DNA of 64,000 nt from Mycobacterium terramassiliense (GTDB lineage Bacteria > Actinomycetota > Actinomycetes > Mycobacteriales > Mycobacteriaceae), in the NCBI RefSeq assembly GCF_900157385.1, contig NZ_LT717699.1, positions 292,524 to 356,523 of the forward strand. The letters run 5' to 3'. The position numbers were made by a program, and so were the translations under genes. Under the pieces are notes generated by a model. The model worked only from the letters and a program-made list of their open reading frames with translations. It ran no database searches and was not told where the DNA came from. Shown piece after piece: positions 46,750-58,770 of this stretch; position 1 is the stretch's first letter; every line of letters starts with the position of its first letter.

Positions 46750-48039
46750 TCAGCCAAAGACGAAGTAGCGCAACCAGAGATACGCCGCGGAAAGCCCGGC
46801 GGACATCACCGTGACGATCGCGCCCTTGCGGGTGAATTCCCCGAAGGAGATGGGATTGTCGGCGCGCGCGGCGATCCCGAGCACGACGACGTTTGCGCTG
46901 GCGCCGACGGCGGTGAGGTTGCCGCCGAAATCGGTGCCGAGCGCAAGGGCCCACCACAGGGCGCCGGGATTGACGTGGTCTCCTAGGGCCGGGACCAAGT
47001 CCGCGACGACCGGCGCCATCGTGGCGGCGTAGGGAACGTTGTTGACGACCCCGCTGATCACCAGCGACGCGGCCAAGATCACCATGGTCGCCAACAAGGT
47101 GTTGCCGCCGGTGGCGGTGATCGCCAGATGCGCCAGCCGCTTGACGACGCCGGTCTTGACCAGCGCCCCGACCATGATGAACAGCCCGGCGAAGAACAGC
47201 AGCGTCTCCCACTCGACGCTGGACAGGTAATCGGCGTGCTCCAGCCGCGACACCACGATCAGGATGCCGGCGCCCAGCATCGCCACGATGGAGGGCGCCA
47301 TGTGCAGCGCCGAGTGGCCGACGAACGCGGCGAACACCGCCAGCAACACGACGCCGCACGCGACGAGCAACCTGCGATCGCGAATCGCCTCCTTCTCCTC
47401 CAGCGACATGACGTCGGCGACCCGCTCGGGGTCCACGGCGAAGGAACCACGAAACAGGCGCGGCAGCAACGCGATCAGGACGACCAGCACGATGATCACG
47501 ATCGGCGCCAGATGGATCAGGAAGTCGTTGAACGTCAGGCCGGCCTTGCTGGCGATGATGATGTTGGGCGGGTCGCCGATCAACGTCGCCGTGCCGCCGA
47601 TGTTCGACGCGAACGCCTCGGCCATCAGGAACGGCGCCGCGTTGATCGCCAGCCGGTCGCACACCAACAGGGTCACCGGAGCGATCAGCAACACCGTGGT
47701 GACGTTGTCGAGCAGGGCCGAGGCGATGGCGGTGACCAGCACCAGCAGGATCATGACGCGCAGGGGGGAACCGCGGGCGCGCTTGGCGGACCAGATCGCG
47801 ACGTACTCGAACACACCGGTTTGGCGCAGCACGCTGACGATGATCATCATGCCCAGCAGCAAAAAGAGGACGTCCCAGTCGATTCCGGTCTCGTGGGAGT
47901 AGAAGACGTCATCGGAATTGATGACCGGCAAGGCGACGACGATCGCGGCACCGGTGAGCGCCACCAGGGTCTTGTTGACGCGGTCGCTGGCGATCAGCGC
48001 GTAGGCGACGACGAACACGACGATCGCGACGACGCTCAT
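46750..48039 (-). CDS. ArsB/NhaD-type ion permease (arsenite or Na+/H+ class)
   Basis: A 429-residue membrane protein with 11-12 hydrophobic helices. IT-superfamily features are visible: [65 protein letters not shown] and the mirrored [22 protein letters not shown] and [23 protein letters not shown]. The twin inverted halves and the IGDPPN motif are shared by ArsB, NhaD and CitM proteins, so the substrate is not fixed by sequence. M. tuberculosis has two related genes, Rv2684 and Rv2685, at this place; only one is here. Confidence 0.83.
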   Translation of the reverse strand: MSVVAIVVFVVAYALIASDRVNKTLVALTGAAIVVALPVINSDDVFYSHETGIDWDVLFLLLGMMIIVSVLRQTGVFEYVAIWSAKRARGSPLRVMILLVLVTAIASALLDNVTTVLLIAPVTLLVCDRLAINAAPFLMAEAFASNIGGTATLIGDPPNIIIASKAGLTFNDFLIHLAPIVIIVLVVLIALLPRLFRGSFAVDPERVADVMSLEEKEAIRDRRLLVACGVVLLAVFAAFVGHSALHMAPSIVAMLGAGILIVVSRLEHADYLSSVEWETLLFFAGLFIMVGALVKTGVVKRLAHLAITATGGNTLLATMVILAASLVISGVVNNVPYAATMAPVVADLVPALGDHVNPGALWWALALGTDFGGNLTAVGASANVVVLGIAARADNPISFGEFTRKGAIVTVMSAGLSAAYLWLRYFVFG

Positions 48040-48056
48040 CTATTCACCTATGGGAA

Positions 48057-48500
48057 TCAATGCCGTAGCGCCGCCTCGAGCACACGTGATGCCGTGATGA
48101 CCCCGATCAACTTGCCGGCCTTGACCACCGCGACGAGCGGGCTTCGCTCCCGCGCCATGAGGGCCGCCACCTCGATGATGGTGTCGTCGGCGTCGGCGGG
48201 TGGGACGTCGAGCAGGTGCTCCGGCAGCACGTCGCGCACCTTCTTGCCGCTCAGCTTCTCCGCGCAGCGGTCGGCCGTCGATTCGTTGAGCACCCCGGCC
48301 AGCGAGGGATCGTCCTGCACGTAGCGGGGCACGATGAAACGGACGACCTGGGAGGCGGGCAGCACCGCGTAGGGATTTCCCGACGCATCGGTGACCAGGA
48401 GGCCCGGCAGCCGGTGCTCGGCGAGCAACCGGGCGGCGTCCAGCGCCTCACCGTCGATGCTGACGATCGGAAAGTCTTCGGCGATCTGCTCGGCGCGCAT
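48057..48500 (-). CDS. CBS-domain protein (Rv2683 type)
   Basis: A 147-residue protein consisting of a pair of CBS motifs: AARLLAEHRLPGLLVTDASGNPYAVLPASQV and IIEVAALMARERSPLVAVVKAGKLIGVITASRVLE. Such pairs bind adenosyl ligands and regulate enzymes or channels. It lies just upstream of the ArsB-type permease on the same strand with a 17-base gap, so it may regulate that transporter. MRAEQIAEDF at 48500 is the chosen start; upstream in-frame sequence is not CBS-like. Confidence 0.8.
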   Translation of the reverse strand: MRAEQIAEDFPIVSIDGEALDAARLLAEHRLPGLLVTDASGNPYAVLPASQVVRFIVPRYVQDDPSLAGVLNESTADRCAEKLSGKKVRDVLPEHLLDVPPADADDTIIEVAALMARERSPLVAVVKAGKLIGVITASRVLEAALRH

Positions 48501-48684
48501 AGTGCGACGATACGGCCGCCCGGTCGACGCGGGGCGGTCGACGGCGAGGATCACGGCGAACTCCGGGGTCGGGGACACGAGGGGACAACTTGCCGACCAG
48601 GCTTCCCGGCGCACCGCGGTCCGAGGCTACCAAAGTCTCGTCGCGGACACTGATCTGTGCGGCGGTCCTGCGTAGACTGACGGG

Positions 48685-50598
48685 ATGCTGGAACAGATCC
48701 GCGGGCCCGCTGATCTGCAGTACCTCTCCCAACAGCAGCTCCGGGATCTGGCGAGCGAGATTCGCGAGTTCCTGATCCACAAGGTGGCTGCCACCGGGGG
48801 GCATCTGGGGCCCAACCTGGGCGTCGTCGAGCTGACGCTCGCGCTGCACCGCGTGTTCGACTCGCCGCACGACCCGATCATCTTCGACACCGGCCACCAG
48901 GCCTATGTCCACAAGATGCTGACGGGCCGCTCCCACGACTTCGAGAGCCTGCGCAAGAAGGGCGGCCTGTCGGGGTATCCGTCGCGCGCGGAGAGCGAAC
49001 ACGACTGGGTGGAGTCCAGCCACGCCAGCGCCGCGCTGTCGTACGCCGACGGGCTGGCCAAGGCGTTCGAGCTGAGCGGTCACCGCAACCGGCACGTGGT
49101 GGCCGTCGTCGGCGACGGCGCGCTCACCGGCGGCATGTGCTGGGAGGCGCTGAACAACATCGCCGCCTCGCACCGGCCGGTGATCATCGTCGTCAACGAC
49201 AACGGCCGCAGCTACGCGCCCACCATCGGCGGGGTCGCCGACCACCTGGCCACGCTGCGGCTGCAGCCGGCCTACGAGCACATGCTGGAGAGGGGTCGCG
49301 ACGCGGTGCGCTCGCTGCCGCTGTTCGGCCAGATCGCCTACCGCTTCATGCACAGCGTCAAGGCTGGCATCAAGGACTCGCTCTCGCCGCAGCTGCTGTT
49401 CACCGACCTGGGCCTGAAGTACGTCGGCCCGGTCGACGGCCACGACGAGCGTGCGGTGGAGGCCGCGCTGCGCCACGCGCGGGGCTTCGGGCGGCCGGTG
49501 ATCGTGCACGTCGTCACCCGCAAGGGCATGGGCTACGCGCCGGCCGAGGACGACGAGGCCGAGCAGATGCATTCCTGCGGCGTCATCGACCCGGCCACCG
49601 GCCTGGCCACCAAGATCGCCGGCCCGGGCTGGACGGCGACCTTCTCCGACGCGCTCATCGCCTACGCGCGCAAGCGCCGCGACATCGTGGCCATCACCGC
49701 CGCGATGCCCGGCCCCACCGGGCTGACCGCGTTCGGGCAACAGTTCCCGGACCGCCTGTTCGACGTCGGCATCGCCGAGCAGCACGCGATGACGTCGGCG
49801 GCCGGCCTGGCGATGGGCGGCATGCACCCGGTGGTGGCGATCTATTCGACGTTCCTCAACCGGGCCTTCGACCAGATCATGATGGACGTGGCGCTGCACA
49901 AGCTGCCCGTCACCATGGTGCTCGACCGGGCCGGGGTCACCGGCAACGACGGCGCCAGCCACAACGGCATGTGGGACCTGTCGTTGCTCAACATCGTGCC
50001 CGGTATCCGGGTGGCCGCGCCCCGCGACGCGGCCCGGCTGCGCGAGGAACTCGGCGAGGCGCTCGACGTCGACGACGGTCCGACTGCGATACGGTTCCCC
50101 AAAGGCGATGTGGGCGAAGACATTCCGGCCCTTCAGCGGCGCGGGGGTGTCGATGTGCTGGCGCTGCCGGCCGACGGGCTGAACCACGACGTGCTGCTGG
50201 TCGGGGTCGGTGCGTTCGCGCCGATGGCCCTGGCGGTGGCCAAGCGGCTGCACAACCAGGGCATCGGGGTGACGGTGATCGACCCGCGCTGGGTGTTGCC
50301 GGTGGCCGACGGCGTGCTGGAGATGGCGGCGCAGCACAAGCTGGTCGTCACCCTCGAGGACAACGGCGTCAACGGCGGGGGGGGGTCGGCGGTGTCGGCG
50401 GCGCTGCGGCGCGCGGAGATCGACACGCCGTGCCGCGACGTCGGGCTGCCGCAGCGGTTCTACGACCACGCGTCGCGGGGCGAGGTCCTCGCCGATCTGG
50501 GCCTGACCGATCAGGACGTGGCCCGTCGCGTCACCGGTTGGGTCGCGGCGCTGGGCTCGTCGGTGGCCGAGGCCGAGATCCGGGAGCACCTCGACTAG
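48685..50598 (+). CDS. dxs: 1-deoxy-D-xylulose-5-phosphate synthase
   Basis: A 637-residue thiamine-diphosphate enzyme making DXP from pyruvate and glyceraldehyde-3-phosphate, first step of the MEP isoprenoid pathway. The ThDP site [15 protein letters not shown] is near residue 150, with [12 protein letters not shown] following; the transketolase-type pyrimidine domain has [18 protein letters not shown] and the C-terminal domain has [19 protein letters not shown] 48685 is the start. It ends four bases inside the convergent RNase D-like gene. Confidence 0.97.
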   Translation: MLEQIRGPADLQYLSQQQLRDLASEIREFLIHKVAATGGHLGPNLGVVELTLALHRVFDSPHDPIIFDTGHQAYVHKMLTGRSHDFESLRKKGGLSGYPSRAESEHDWVESSHASAALSYADGLAKAFELSGHRNRHVVAVVGDGALTGGMCWEALNNIAASHRPVIIVVNDNGRSYAPTIGGVADHLATLRLQPAYEHMLERGRDAVRSLPLFGQIAYRFMHSVKAGIKDSLSPQLLFTDLGLKYVGPVDGHDERAVEAALRHARGFGRPVIVHVVTRKGMGYAPAEDDEAEQMHSCGVIDPATGLATKIAGPGWTATFSDALIAYARKRRDIVAITAAMPGPTGLTAFGQQFPDRLFDVGIAEQHAMTSAAGLAMGGMHPVVAIYSTFLNRAFDQIMMDVALHKLPVTMVLDRAGVTGNDGASHNGMWDLSLLNIVPGIRVAAPRDAARLREELGEALDVDDGPTAIRFPKGDVGEDIPALQRRGGVDVLALPADGLNHDVLLVGVGAFAPMALAVAKRLHNQGIGVTVIDPRWVLPVADGVLEMAAQHKLVVTLEDNGVNGGGGSAVSAALRRAEIDTPCRDVGLPQRFYDHASRGEVLADLGLTDQDVARRVTGWVAALGSSVAEAEIREHLD

Positions 50599-51863
50599 TC
50601 GGTTTGCTCCGGCGGCTGCAACGCCCGGGCCAGCACCGGGTCCACCAGCTCCCGTTGCCAGGCCCGGGCCTGCCCGGCGCGCAGGAATGCGTCGACGGCC
50701 TCCTCGGCGTCGGGCGCGCCCGCCCAGTCCCAGCACAGCCGTCGCACCAGGTCGGGCGAGACGAGGTTTTCCGTCGGGACCCCCACCCGCTCCGACACGT
50801 CGCCCAGCGCGGCGCGGGCCGCTTCCAGCCGCGCCGCGGCCTCCGGTTTGCGCCTGCTCCACCGCGCCGGCGGCGGCGGCCCGTTCGGCGGCTCGGCGTC
50901 CTCCGGCGGATCCTGGGTCCGCCGGGCCGCTTCCAGCGCCCCCAGCCAGACCGCCGCGCTGCGGCGCTGGTTGCGCCCGCCGAACACCGGCAGCTTGACG
51001 AGCTCCTCGACGGTCTTCGGGTCGGCGAGCGCGGCGTCGATGATCGCCGAATCCGGCAGGACGCGGCGCGGCGCGATGTCGCGGCGCTGCGCGATGCGGT
51101 CGCGCGCCGCCCACAGCTCGCGCACCGCCGCGAGGGCGCGCCGGTCGCGCACGCGATGGATCCCCGACGTGCGGCGCCAGCGCTCGCGCCGTACGGCCGG
51201 GGGCAGCTCCCTGGCGCCCGCGTCGCGCAGGTAGTCGAATTCCTCTGCGGCCCAACCGGTCTTGCCCTGCTCGGCCAGCACCTCGGCGATCGCCGCGCGC
51301 AGCTCGATCAGCAATTCCACGTCCAGGGCCGCATAGTTGAGCCACTCGGCGGGCAGCGGGCGCTTGGACCAGTCCGCCGCGCCGTGACCCTTGGCCAACC
51401 CGAACCCCAGCAGCCGCTCGACCATGGTGGCCAGGTTCACCCGGTCGAACCCGGCCAGCCGGCCGGCGAGTTCGGTGTCGTACAGCGCGGGGGGCCGCAT
51501 GCCGACCTCGGCCAGGCACGGCAGGTCCTGATCGGCCGAATGCAGGATCCACTCGTCGGAGCCCAGCACCTCGGCGACCGGCCGCAGCGCCGTCAGCGGG
51601 TCGGCGCCGTGGCTGACCGGGTCGATGAGCACCGTGCCGGCCCCCGCCCGCCGGATCTGGATCAGGTAGGCCCGGTTGGAGTAGCGGAAACCCGACGCCC
51701 GCTCGGCGTCCACCGCGAAGGGCCCGCGCCCGCGGTCAAGGAGCCGTGCCGCCGCCTCGATCTCACGCACGGTCACCGCGAGGTCGGGGACCCCGTCGGC
51801 CGGGTGGGGTAGCGGGGTGGCTTCGGGTGGCGCGCCGGGCCCAGGGGTCGCCGGTTCGCCCAT
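50595..51863 (-). CDS. RNase D-like 3'-5' exonuclease with HRDC domain (Rv2681 type)
   Basis: A 422-residue protein. The DEDDy exonuclease motifs are [22 protein letters not shown] (Exo I), [14 protein letters not shown] (Exo II, with Asp) and [17 protein letters not shown] (Exo III with Tyr). An HRDC domain follows ([31 protein letters not shown]). The tail is Pro/Arg-rich. Likely acts in tRNA or other stable-RNA 3' trimming. It overlaps dxs by four bases at the 3' ends. The DUF3000 gene lies immediately upstream. Confidence 0.9.
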   Translation of the reverse strand: MGEPATPGPGAPPEATPLPHPADGVPDLAVTVREIEAAARLLDRGRGPFAVDAERASGFRYSNRAYLIQIRRAGAGTVLIDPVSHGADPLTALRPVAEVLGSDEWILHSADQDLPCLAEVGMRPPALYDTELAGRLAGFDRVNLATMVERLLGFGLAKGHGAADWSKRPLPAEWLNYAALDVELLIELRAAIAEVLAEQGKTGWAAEEFDYLRDAGARELPPAVRRERWRRTSGIHRVRDRRALAAVRELWAARDRIAQRRDIAPRRVLPDSAIIDAALADPKTVEELVKLPVFGGRNQRRSAAVWLGALEAARRTQDPPEDAEPPNGPPPPARWSRRKPEAAARLEAARAALGDVSERVGVPTENLVSPDLVRRLCWDWAGAPDAEEAVDAFLRAGQARAWQRELVDPVLARALQPPEQTD

Positions 51864-51864
51864 G

Positions 51865-52467
51865 TCAGGCGCGTGACCGCGAGCTCAGGTCGGTGACCCC
51901 GGTCGGCGGGAGGCCCGCGGCGTGCTCCAGCACTTCGCAGAACGCCTCGACGTGCGCGCCGACTTCGGGGGTGGTCGCCGTCCAGGACGCCCGCAGTTCG
52001 AGCTGGTGGGCGCGCGGCGGCCCGGAGATGTCGCCGTAGCGCACCGACGTGGTGGCGGTGACGGTACCGCCCAGCGCGGTGGTGCGCTCGAGACGCGATT
52101 CCAGCGCGTCGACCAGCCAGCTCCACGCCACCTCCGGCAGCAGCGGGTCGACGGCCTCGGTGGGGTCGAGGTCGGCCTGGATGTAGGCGACCAGCCGGAT
52201 GGTCCCGTCCCAGGCGTCGGCGCCGTCCGGGTCGTAGAGCAGGATCAGCCGGCCGAACGCGTCGCCCTCGGACCGCTCCGGGACGATCTCGAGGTCGGGG
52301 TGTTTGACCTCGGCCCCCAGCGCATAACTGAACGGCGCCAGGCGCTGCGGCGGACGGATCGGGCCCAGCTCGATCTCCGGCCGCACGGCGACGGCGTTCA
52401 TCGCCACGACCGCCTCGCGGAAGGGGGCCGGTTCAGCTGACGTCACAGCGTTCGACGCTAGACCCAT
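51865..52467 (-). CDS. DUF3000 family protein (Rv2680 type)
   Basis: A 200-residue actinobacterial protein; DUF3000 segments are RLAPFSYALGAEV, GRLILLYDPDGADAWDGTIRLVAYIQADLD, LPEVAWSWLVDALE and YGDISGPPRAHQLELRASWT. Starts at 52536 (ATG), 52467 (ATG) and 52446 (GTG) are all in frame; 52467 is a compromise without strong ribosome-binding support. It lies one base upstream of the RNase D-like gene on the same strand. Function is unknown. Confidence 0.78.
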   Translation of the reverse strand: MGLASNAVTSAEPAPFREAVVAMNAVAVRPEIELGPIRPPQRLAPFSYALGAEVKHPDLEIVPERSEGDAFGRLILLYDPDGADAWDGTIRLVAYIQADLDPTEAVDPLLPEVAWSWLVDALESRLERTTALGGTVTATTSVRYGDISGPPRAHQLELRASWTATTPEVGAHVEAFCEVLEHAAGLPPTGVTDLSSRSRA

Positions 52468-52565
52468 CACCCGACACGCCGAAACAGGCGCGCCGCATTT
52501 CGCGCCCGTCGCGACCAAGCCGTTACCAGCGCTCACCGGGGCCCGCAGGAGGCCATACTGCCTGC

Positions 52566-53372
52566 TCAGGGGGCGGTTCCCGCGTCGAATCGGGCCGGGC
52601 GTTTTTCGCGGTGCGCGGCGAGACCCTCCCGGACGTCGGGCCCGCCGAAGCTGAGGAATTCCAGCCCGAGCGACGTTTCGAAGGTGGGGCCGAACATGCG
52701 GTACCAGTAGTTGAGGCTGTGCTTGGTCCAGCGGATGGCGTTTTGCGCGCCCCGGGCCAGGTCCTCGGCGATGCGGGTGGCCGTCGCCAGCACGTCGTCG
52801 TCGTCGACGCAGGTGGAGACCAGGCCAATGCGCTCCGCCTCCTCGCCCAGCAGGGTTTCGCAGGTGAGCAGGTAGTACTTGGCCTTGGCCATGCCGACCA
52901 GCAGCGGCCAGCAGATCGCGGCGTGGTCGCCCGCGGCCACCCCGAGCTTGGTGTGCCCGTCGATGAACCGCGCGGTGCGGCCCGCCACCGAGATGTCGGC
53001 GAGCAGCGCCACCACCAAGCCGGCGCCGACGGCGGGGCCCCGGATCGCCGAGACGACGGGCTTGTCGAAGTTGACCATGTTGAGCACCAGGTCGCGGGCC
53101 TCCCGCATGATGCGGATCCGGCCCTCGAAGTCGCCGATGGTCTCGTCGATCAGGTCGAAGCTGCCGCCGGAGGAGAAGGCCTTGCCCTCGCCGCGGACCA
53201 GGACGACGCGCACGGCGGGGTCCCGGTCGAGCACCGGCCAGACGTCGGCGAGGTCGCGGTGCATCTGCGGCCCGACGGAGTTCAGCCCGGGGGAGTCGAG
53301 CACCAGGGTCAGCACGCCGTTCTCGGCGGGTTCGAAGCGAAGGCTGGGGAACTCGTCGTAGCTGATCGGCAC
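52566..53372 (-). CDS. echA15: Enoyl-CoA hydratase EchA15
   Basis: A 268-residue crotonase-family enzyme, hydrating trans-2-enoyl-CoA. The oxyanion-hole Gly and the preceding segment are [16 protein letters not shown]; the second Gly motif is [22 protein letters not shown], followed by [25 protein letters not shown]. In the usual glutamate positions there is no clear Glu pair: the second is replaced by Asp in AGDHA, so hydratase activity versus another crotonase reaction is open. GTG 53372 is the start; the upstream open frame is not crotonase-like. Divergent from hemE. Confidence 0.88.
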   Translation of the reverse strand: MPISYDEFPSLRFEPAENGVLTLVLDSPGLNSVGPQMHRDLADVWPVLDRDPAVRVVLVRGEGKAFSSGGSFDLIDETIGDFEGRIRIMREARDLVLNMVNFDKPVVSAIRGPAVGAGLVVALLADISVAGRTARFIDGHTKLGVAAGDHAAICWPLLVGMAKAKYYLLTCETLLGEEAERIGLVSTCVDDDDVLATATRIAEDLARGAQNAIRWTKHSLNYWYRMFGPTFETSLGLEFLSFGGPDVREGLAAHREKRPARFDAGTAP

Positions 53373-53424
53373 GGGTTCGATGTTACGCAAGCGCCGATCG
53401 GCACTCGTGGCAGCATTGAGGCTG

Positions 53425-54506
53425 ATGAACACCCCCGTGCGTGCCCGCCGTGACCTGCCCGAGTCGCCGTATCTGGCCGCCGCCAGCGGACGCAAGCCCG
53501 CCCACGTGCCGGTGTGGTTCATGCGCCAGGCCGGGCGCTCGCTGCCCGAATACCGGGCGCTGCGGGAGCGGCACAGCATGCTGGCGGCCTGCTTCGAGCC
53601 CGAGGTGGCCTGCGAGATCACGCTGCAGCCGGTGCGCCGCCACGGCGTCGACGCGGCGATCCTGTTCTCCGACATCGTGGTGCCGCTGCGGGCCGCCGGC
53701 GTCGAACTGGACATCGTCGCCGACGTCGGTCCGGTCATCGCCCACCCGGTGCGCAGCGACGCCGACATCGAAGCGATGAAACCCCTTGAGCCTCAAGCGA
53801 TTGCGCCGATCAGCGAGGCGGTCTCGCTGCTGGTGGGGGCGCTGGGCGACGTCCCGCTGATCGGTTTCGCCGGGGCGCCGTTCACGCTGGCGTCCTATCT
53901 CGTCGAGGGCGGCCCCAGCCGCAACCACGCCCGCACCAAGGCGATGATGCTGGCCGAGCCGCACAGCTGGCATGCGCTGATGTCGAAGCTGACCGACCTC
54001 ACCATCGCGTTCCTGCGGGGGCAGCTCGAGGCCGGGGTGGACGCGATCCAGGTGTTCGACTCGTGGGCGGGGACGCTGTCGCTGGCCGACTACCGCCATT
54101 ACGTGCTGCCGCACAGCTCGAGGGTGTTCGCCACGCTGTCCGACTACGGCGTGCCCATGACGCATTTCGGGGTGGGGACCGCCGAACTGCTGGGCGCGAT
54201 GTCGTCGGCGCTGAAATGCGGCATGAAGCCGCGGCAGGCCACGGTCGTCGGGGTGGACTGGCGCACCTCGCTGGCCGACGCCGCCGCCCGGGTCGAGCCC
54301 GGCACGGCGCTGCAGGGCAACCTCGATCCGGTGGTGCTGCTGGCGGGCTGGCCGGTGGTCGAACGCAGCGCGCGGGCCGTCATCGACGACGGGCGCCGCG
54401 CGGTCGACGCCGGCGCGACCGGCCACGTGTTCAACCTGGGCCACGGGGTGCTGCCCGAGACCGATCCCGCCATCCTGACCGACCTGGTTGCTCTGGTCCA
54501 CTCGCT

Positions 54507-54510
<4 letters not shown>
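53425..54510 (+). CDS. hemE: Uroporphyrinogen decarboxylase
   Basis: A 361-residue enzyme that converts uroporphyrinogen III to coproporphyrinogen III. The N-terminal [20 protein letters not shown] carries the conserved Arg residues, [14 protein letters not shown] the catalytic Asp, and [17 protein letters not shown] the second substrate segment; [10 protein letters not shown] and LQGNLDP follow. ATG 53425 is the start. hemY follows with an ATGA overlap. Confidence 0.96.
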
Positions 54511-57324
<2,814 letters not shown>

Positions 57325-57337
57325 CCTCCCGGCTTGT

Positions 57338-57394
57338 CGCGACACATAAACGTCTGCGACGACACGCCGAGACGTGTCGCAACGGTTGATGTCT
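57338..57394 (+). repeat. Inverted repeat, left copy, flanking the AbiEi/DUF559-type pseudogene
   Basis: A 57-bp element whose reverse complement aligns without gaps to 58273-58329, 45 of 57 bases identical. It contains its own hairpin (GCGACACG-type arms around TCTCG). It starts 14 bases after the methyltransferase stop and ends 37 bases before the pseudogene start. Confidence 0.85.
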
Positions 57395-57431
57395 GGGGGA
57401 TCCCGCCGCCGGGTAACGACGTCTTCCGTTT

Positions 57432-58280
57432 GTGGACGAGGTGTTCATCGGCAGCGAGGCGGTGCGGCAGGGGCGGCTGAGTCCCTACCGATTGCGCAAA
57501 CGGTTTCGCGCGATCTATCCCGATGTCTTTCTCGCGGAGTGCGCGACGCCGTCGCTGCGAACGCGATCGGTTGCGGCGTGGCTGTGGTCGGGGCGACGCG
57601 GTGTCGTGGCCGGCCTGGCCGCGGCGGCGCTGCACGGCGCGCGCTGGATCGACGACGACGTCCCCATCGAGTTGATCTGGCGCAACCAGCACGCTCCGGC
57701 CGGCGTGATCACCCGTAATCAGCGAGTTCAGCGGGATGAGGTCACCCGCGCCGTAGGTCTGCCGGTGACCACCGTTGCGCGCACGGCGTTCGACCTGGCC
57801 AGGCAATTGCCCACGGGCGAGGCGGTGGCGCGACTCGACGCCCTGATGCGGGCGACACCGTTTCGCGTCGGACAGGTGTGGCTGCTGGCCAAGCGGTACC
57901 CGGGTGCGCGCGGCCTGCGGCGGCTACGCAGGGCGCTTCCGCTGATCGATGCGGGTGCCGCGTCGCCCAGGGAGACGTGGCTGCGCCTCTTGCTGATCGA
58001 TGCCGGGCTGCCGGCTCCCGAGACACAGATACCGGTGAATGAGAACTGACGAACCGTCGGCGTCCTCGATATGGGCTGGGAGAAATACAAAGTGGCCGCC
58101 GAGTACGACGGTGACCAGCACCGCACCGACCGCCGCCAGTATGCCCGAGACCAGTGGCGGATACGCAGGCTCGAAGCACTGGGCTGGATCGTGATCAGGG
58201 TGATCGCCGAGGACACGCCGGCGGACGTCGTGCGACGCGTGCGCGACGCACTCATCGGCCGCGGATGCCGCGAGACATAA
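57432..58280 (+). pseudogene. AbiEi-like / DUF559 endonuclease-type gene broken by an in-frame TGA
   Basis: One reading frame of 282 codons with a single stop, TGA at 58047-58049. Before it (205 residues) is a winged-helix-like N-terminus (SEAVRQGRLSPYRLRKRFRAIYPDVFLA) and a middle region of the AbiEi type-IV antitoxin-like family common in mycobacteria. After it, in the same frame, are 76 codons: DMGWEKYKVAAEYDGDQHRTDRRQYARDQWRIRRLEALGWIVIRV, a DUF559/Vsr-like nuclease core with Asp-x-Asp...His and an Arg-rich helix. No frameshift is needed: one substitution restores it. The remaining downstream part could start at ATG 58071. The gene lies between inverted repeats and is not part of the M. 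tuberculosis order. GTG 57432 is the start. Confidence 0.85.
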
Positions 58281-58329
58281 GCGGTTGCGATGCGCGTCGG
58301 CGTGTCGTCGCAACTGGTTATATGTCGCG
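58273..58329 (-). repeat. Inverted repeat, right copy, flanking the AbiEi/DUF559-type pseudogene
   Basis: A 57-bp partner of the element at 57338-57394, in opposite orientation. Its outer GACATA/TATGTC and inner TTGCGA/TCGCAA arms make it a nested palindrome. It contains the last codons and TAA stop (58278-58280) of the pseudogene, so the gene's 3' end and the repeat evolved as one unit. Confidence 0.85.
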
Positions 58330-58344
58330 GAACGGGAAGTGGGG

Positions 58345-58770
58345 CTAGCCGCCCGTCGGCACCAGCCGCAGCGAGATCGAGTTGATGCAGTAGCGCTGGT
58401 CGGTCGGGGTGGGGTAGCCCTCGCCGGCGAACACGTGGCCCAGGTGGCTGTGGCAGTTCGCGCACAACACCTCGGTGCGCGTCGTGCCCATCGAGTGGTC
58501 CGGGCGCAGGATCACCGCGTCGGAGTTCGCGGGGTCGAAGAACGAGGGCCAGCCGCAGTGCGACTCGAATTTCTCCGTGCTGCGGAACAATTCGGCGCCG
58601 CAGGCCCGGCACTGGTAGACGCCCTCGGTCTTGGTGTCGGTGTACTCGCCGGTGAACGGCCGCTCGGTGCCGGCGCGGCGCAGCACCTCGAACTCCTGCG
58701 GGTTCAGCTTTCGGCGCCACTCGTCGTCGGACAGCTGCACCTTGGGGCGCGACAAGTCGGGGGATGTCAT
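58345..58770 (-). CDS. msrB: Peptide methionine-(R)-S-oxide reductase
   Basis: A 141-residue MsrB that repairs methionine-R-sulfoxide. Two structural zinc CxxC pairs are CRAC and CANC; FESHCGWPSFFDP carries substrate residues; the catalytic Cys lies in RYCINSISLRL near the C-terminus. ATG 58770. aftC lies upstream with a 4-base overlap, so they share a transcript. Confidence 0.96.
   Translation of the reverse strand: MTSPDLSRPKVQLSDDEWRRKLNPQEFEVLRRAGTERPFTGEYTDTKTEGVYQCRACGAELFRSTEKFESHCGWPSFFDPANSDAVILRPDHSMGTTRTEVLCANCHSHLGHVFAGEGYPTPTDQRYCINSISLRLVPTGG

Noticed and set aside
46750..48039. Naming the permease arsB outright
   Set aside because: ArsB, NhaD and CitM families share the motifs seen; no ars regulatory or reductase genes are nearby.
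58047..58049. TGA as a selenocysteine codon or programmed read-through
   Set aside because: No SECIS-like element or selenoprotein context; the family has an ordinary residue here, so a nonsense mutation is simpler.
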